A stretch of DNA of 64,000 bases from Pseudomonadota bacterium (GTDB lineage: Bacteria; Pseudomonadota; Gammaproteobacteria; Steroidobacterales; Steroidobacteraceae), in assembly GCA_016704655.1 (NCBI GenBank), contig JADIZR010000012.1:62001-126000 (forward strand), in the 5' to 3' direction. Shown piece after piece: positions 63,694-64,000 of the stretch. Position numbers and translations under genes: made by a program. Below the pieces are notes generated by a model, which saw only the letters and a list, made by a program, of their open reading frames with translations, was not told where the DNA came from and made no database searches. Each line of letters opens with the position of its first letter. The first letter of the stretch is position 1.

Positions 63694-64000
63694 ATGAACT
63701 CCACCGAGGCCGCAGTGCCCACCGCGGATGCGGCGACCCGCGTCGTTGCGTACGAACAGCCGCTGAACGAGCGGATGCGCAACTTCCTGCGCCTCGATTT
63801 CCTGTACCAGCAGGCCGTGCACCATCACACCCTGCCCGATCCCTGGTCGACGCGGGCCGCGGTCAGCTCGCTGCTCGAGATCCTCGCAATCACCCAGCGC
63901 GGCGACATCCGCAGCGAGGTGCTGAAGGAACTCGAGCGGCAGATGCACCATTTGTCGGCCTTCAGCTCGCGGCCGGGTGTCGACTCGGCGCGGCTCAAGC
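63694..64000 (+). CDS. zapD: Cell division protein ZapD, 3' end outside the window
   Basis: The first 102 codons are visible. VAYEQPLNERMRNFLRLDFL followed by LLEILAITQRGDIRSEVLKE and LERQMHHLSAF match ZapD (YacF), which cross-links FtsZ filaments in the cytoplasm. The ATG at 63694 is 6 bases after the coaE stop, the classic coaE-zapD arrangement of gammaproteobacteria. Confidence 0.92.
   Translation, partial: MNSTEAAVPTADAATRVVAYEQPLNERMRNFLRLDFLYQQAVHHHTLPDPWSTRAAVSSLLEILAITQRGDIRSEVLKELERQMHHLSAFSSRPGVDSARLK

Overview
The window is GC-rich chromosomal DNA from a gammaproteobacterium. The best taxonomic clue is the gene order sucD-sucC / pilS-pilR ... pilA-pilB-pilC-pilD-coaE-zapD. From general knowledge this resembles Xanthomonadales (Lysobacterales) and near relatives, but it does not prove a genus. 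The organism carries a red-type (form I) RuBisCO operon, so it is at least potentially autotrophic.

Layout. (1) 1-1.7 kb: small exported proteins on the minus strand. (2) 1.75-15.7 kb: an accessory region anchored on an intact tRNA-Phe gene (15597-15672). Two remnants of the tRNA 3' half, with similar flanks, lie at about 1794-1838 and 13026-13071, which suggests two stacked, decayed integrative islands. The islands hold toxin-antitoxin (TA) modules and their wrecks, an aldolase / oxygenase / PLP-enzyme group, two cytochromes c, a ParB fragment, transposase remnants and a degraded IS21-family element with recognisable ends. (3) 15.8-25 kb: VapBC, a DksA/TraR zinc-finger protein, then the Calvin-cycle block: cbbR (+) divergent from cbbL-cbbS-cbbX-fbp-prk (-), with cbbY further downstream behind a TA remnant and an artificial-looking poly-G/poly-C tract. 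MazEF follows cbbR. (4) 25-28.5 kb: a class V aminotransferase-fold enzyme and a patatin lipoprotein. (5) 28.5-36 kb: a six-gene minus-strand operon (HlyD-type adaptor, ABC ATPase, two permeases, sigma-54 activator, histidine kinase) with a sigma-54 promoter and paired upstream inverted repeats that suggest self-activation. (6) 36-44.3 kb: YpfJ-type metallopeptidase, HigBA, a translationally coupled ABC / FtsX-permease / CrtC-AttH trio, HipBA. (7) 44.3-64 kb: sucCD, pilSR, a six-gene phosphoglycerol-type surface-polymer or modification cluster, then pilA, pilB, pilC, pilD, coaE and the start of zapD.

The most unusual feature is the 50.1-58.1 kb cluster set inside the type IV pilus locus. It encodes two membrane alkaline-phosphatase-superfamily proteins, a cytidylyltransferase fused to a ParB-like domain, a methyltransferase, a CDP-glycerol glycerophosphotransferase and a short YidC/Oxa1-like protein. 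It could build or attach a glycerol-phosphate-like substituent on the cell surface or on pilin.

Caution on sequence quality. Many normally intact genes (cbbR, pilR, pilC, pilD, an ABC ATPase, a sulfatase-like gene, a phytanoyl-CoA dioxygenase) are broken by single-base shifts, often in homopolymers, or by an in-frame stop. Together with the G/C tract this points to assembly or sequencing errors for at least some of them, so these genes should not be assumed dead in the organism.
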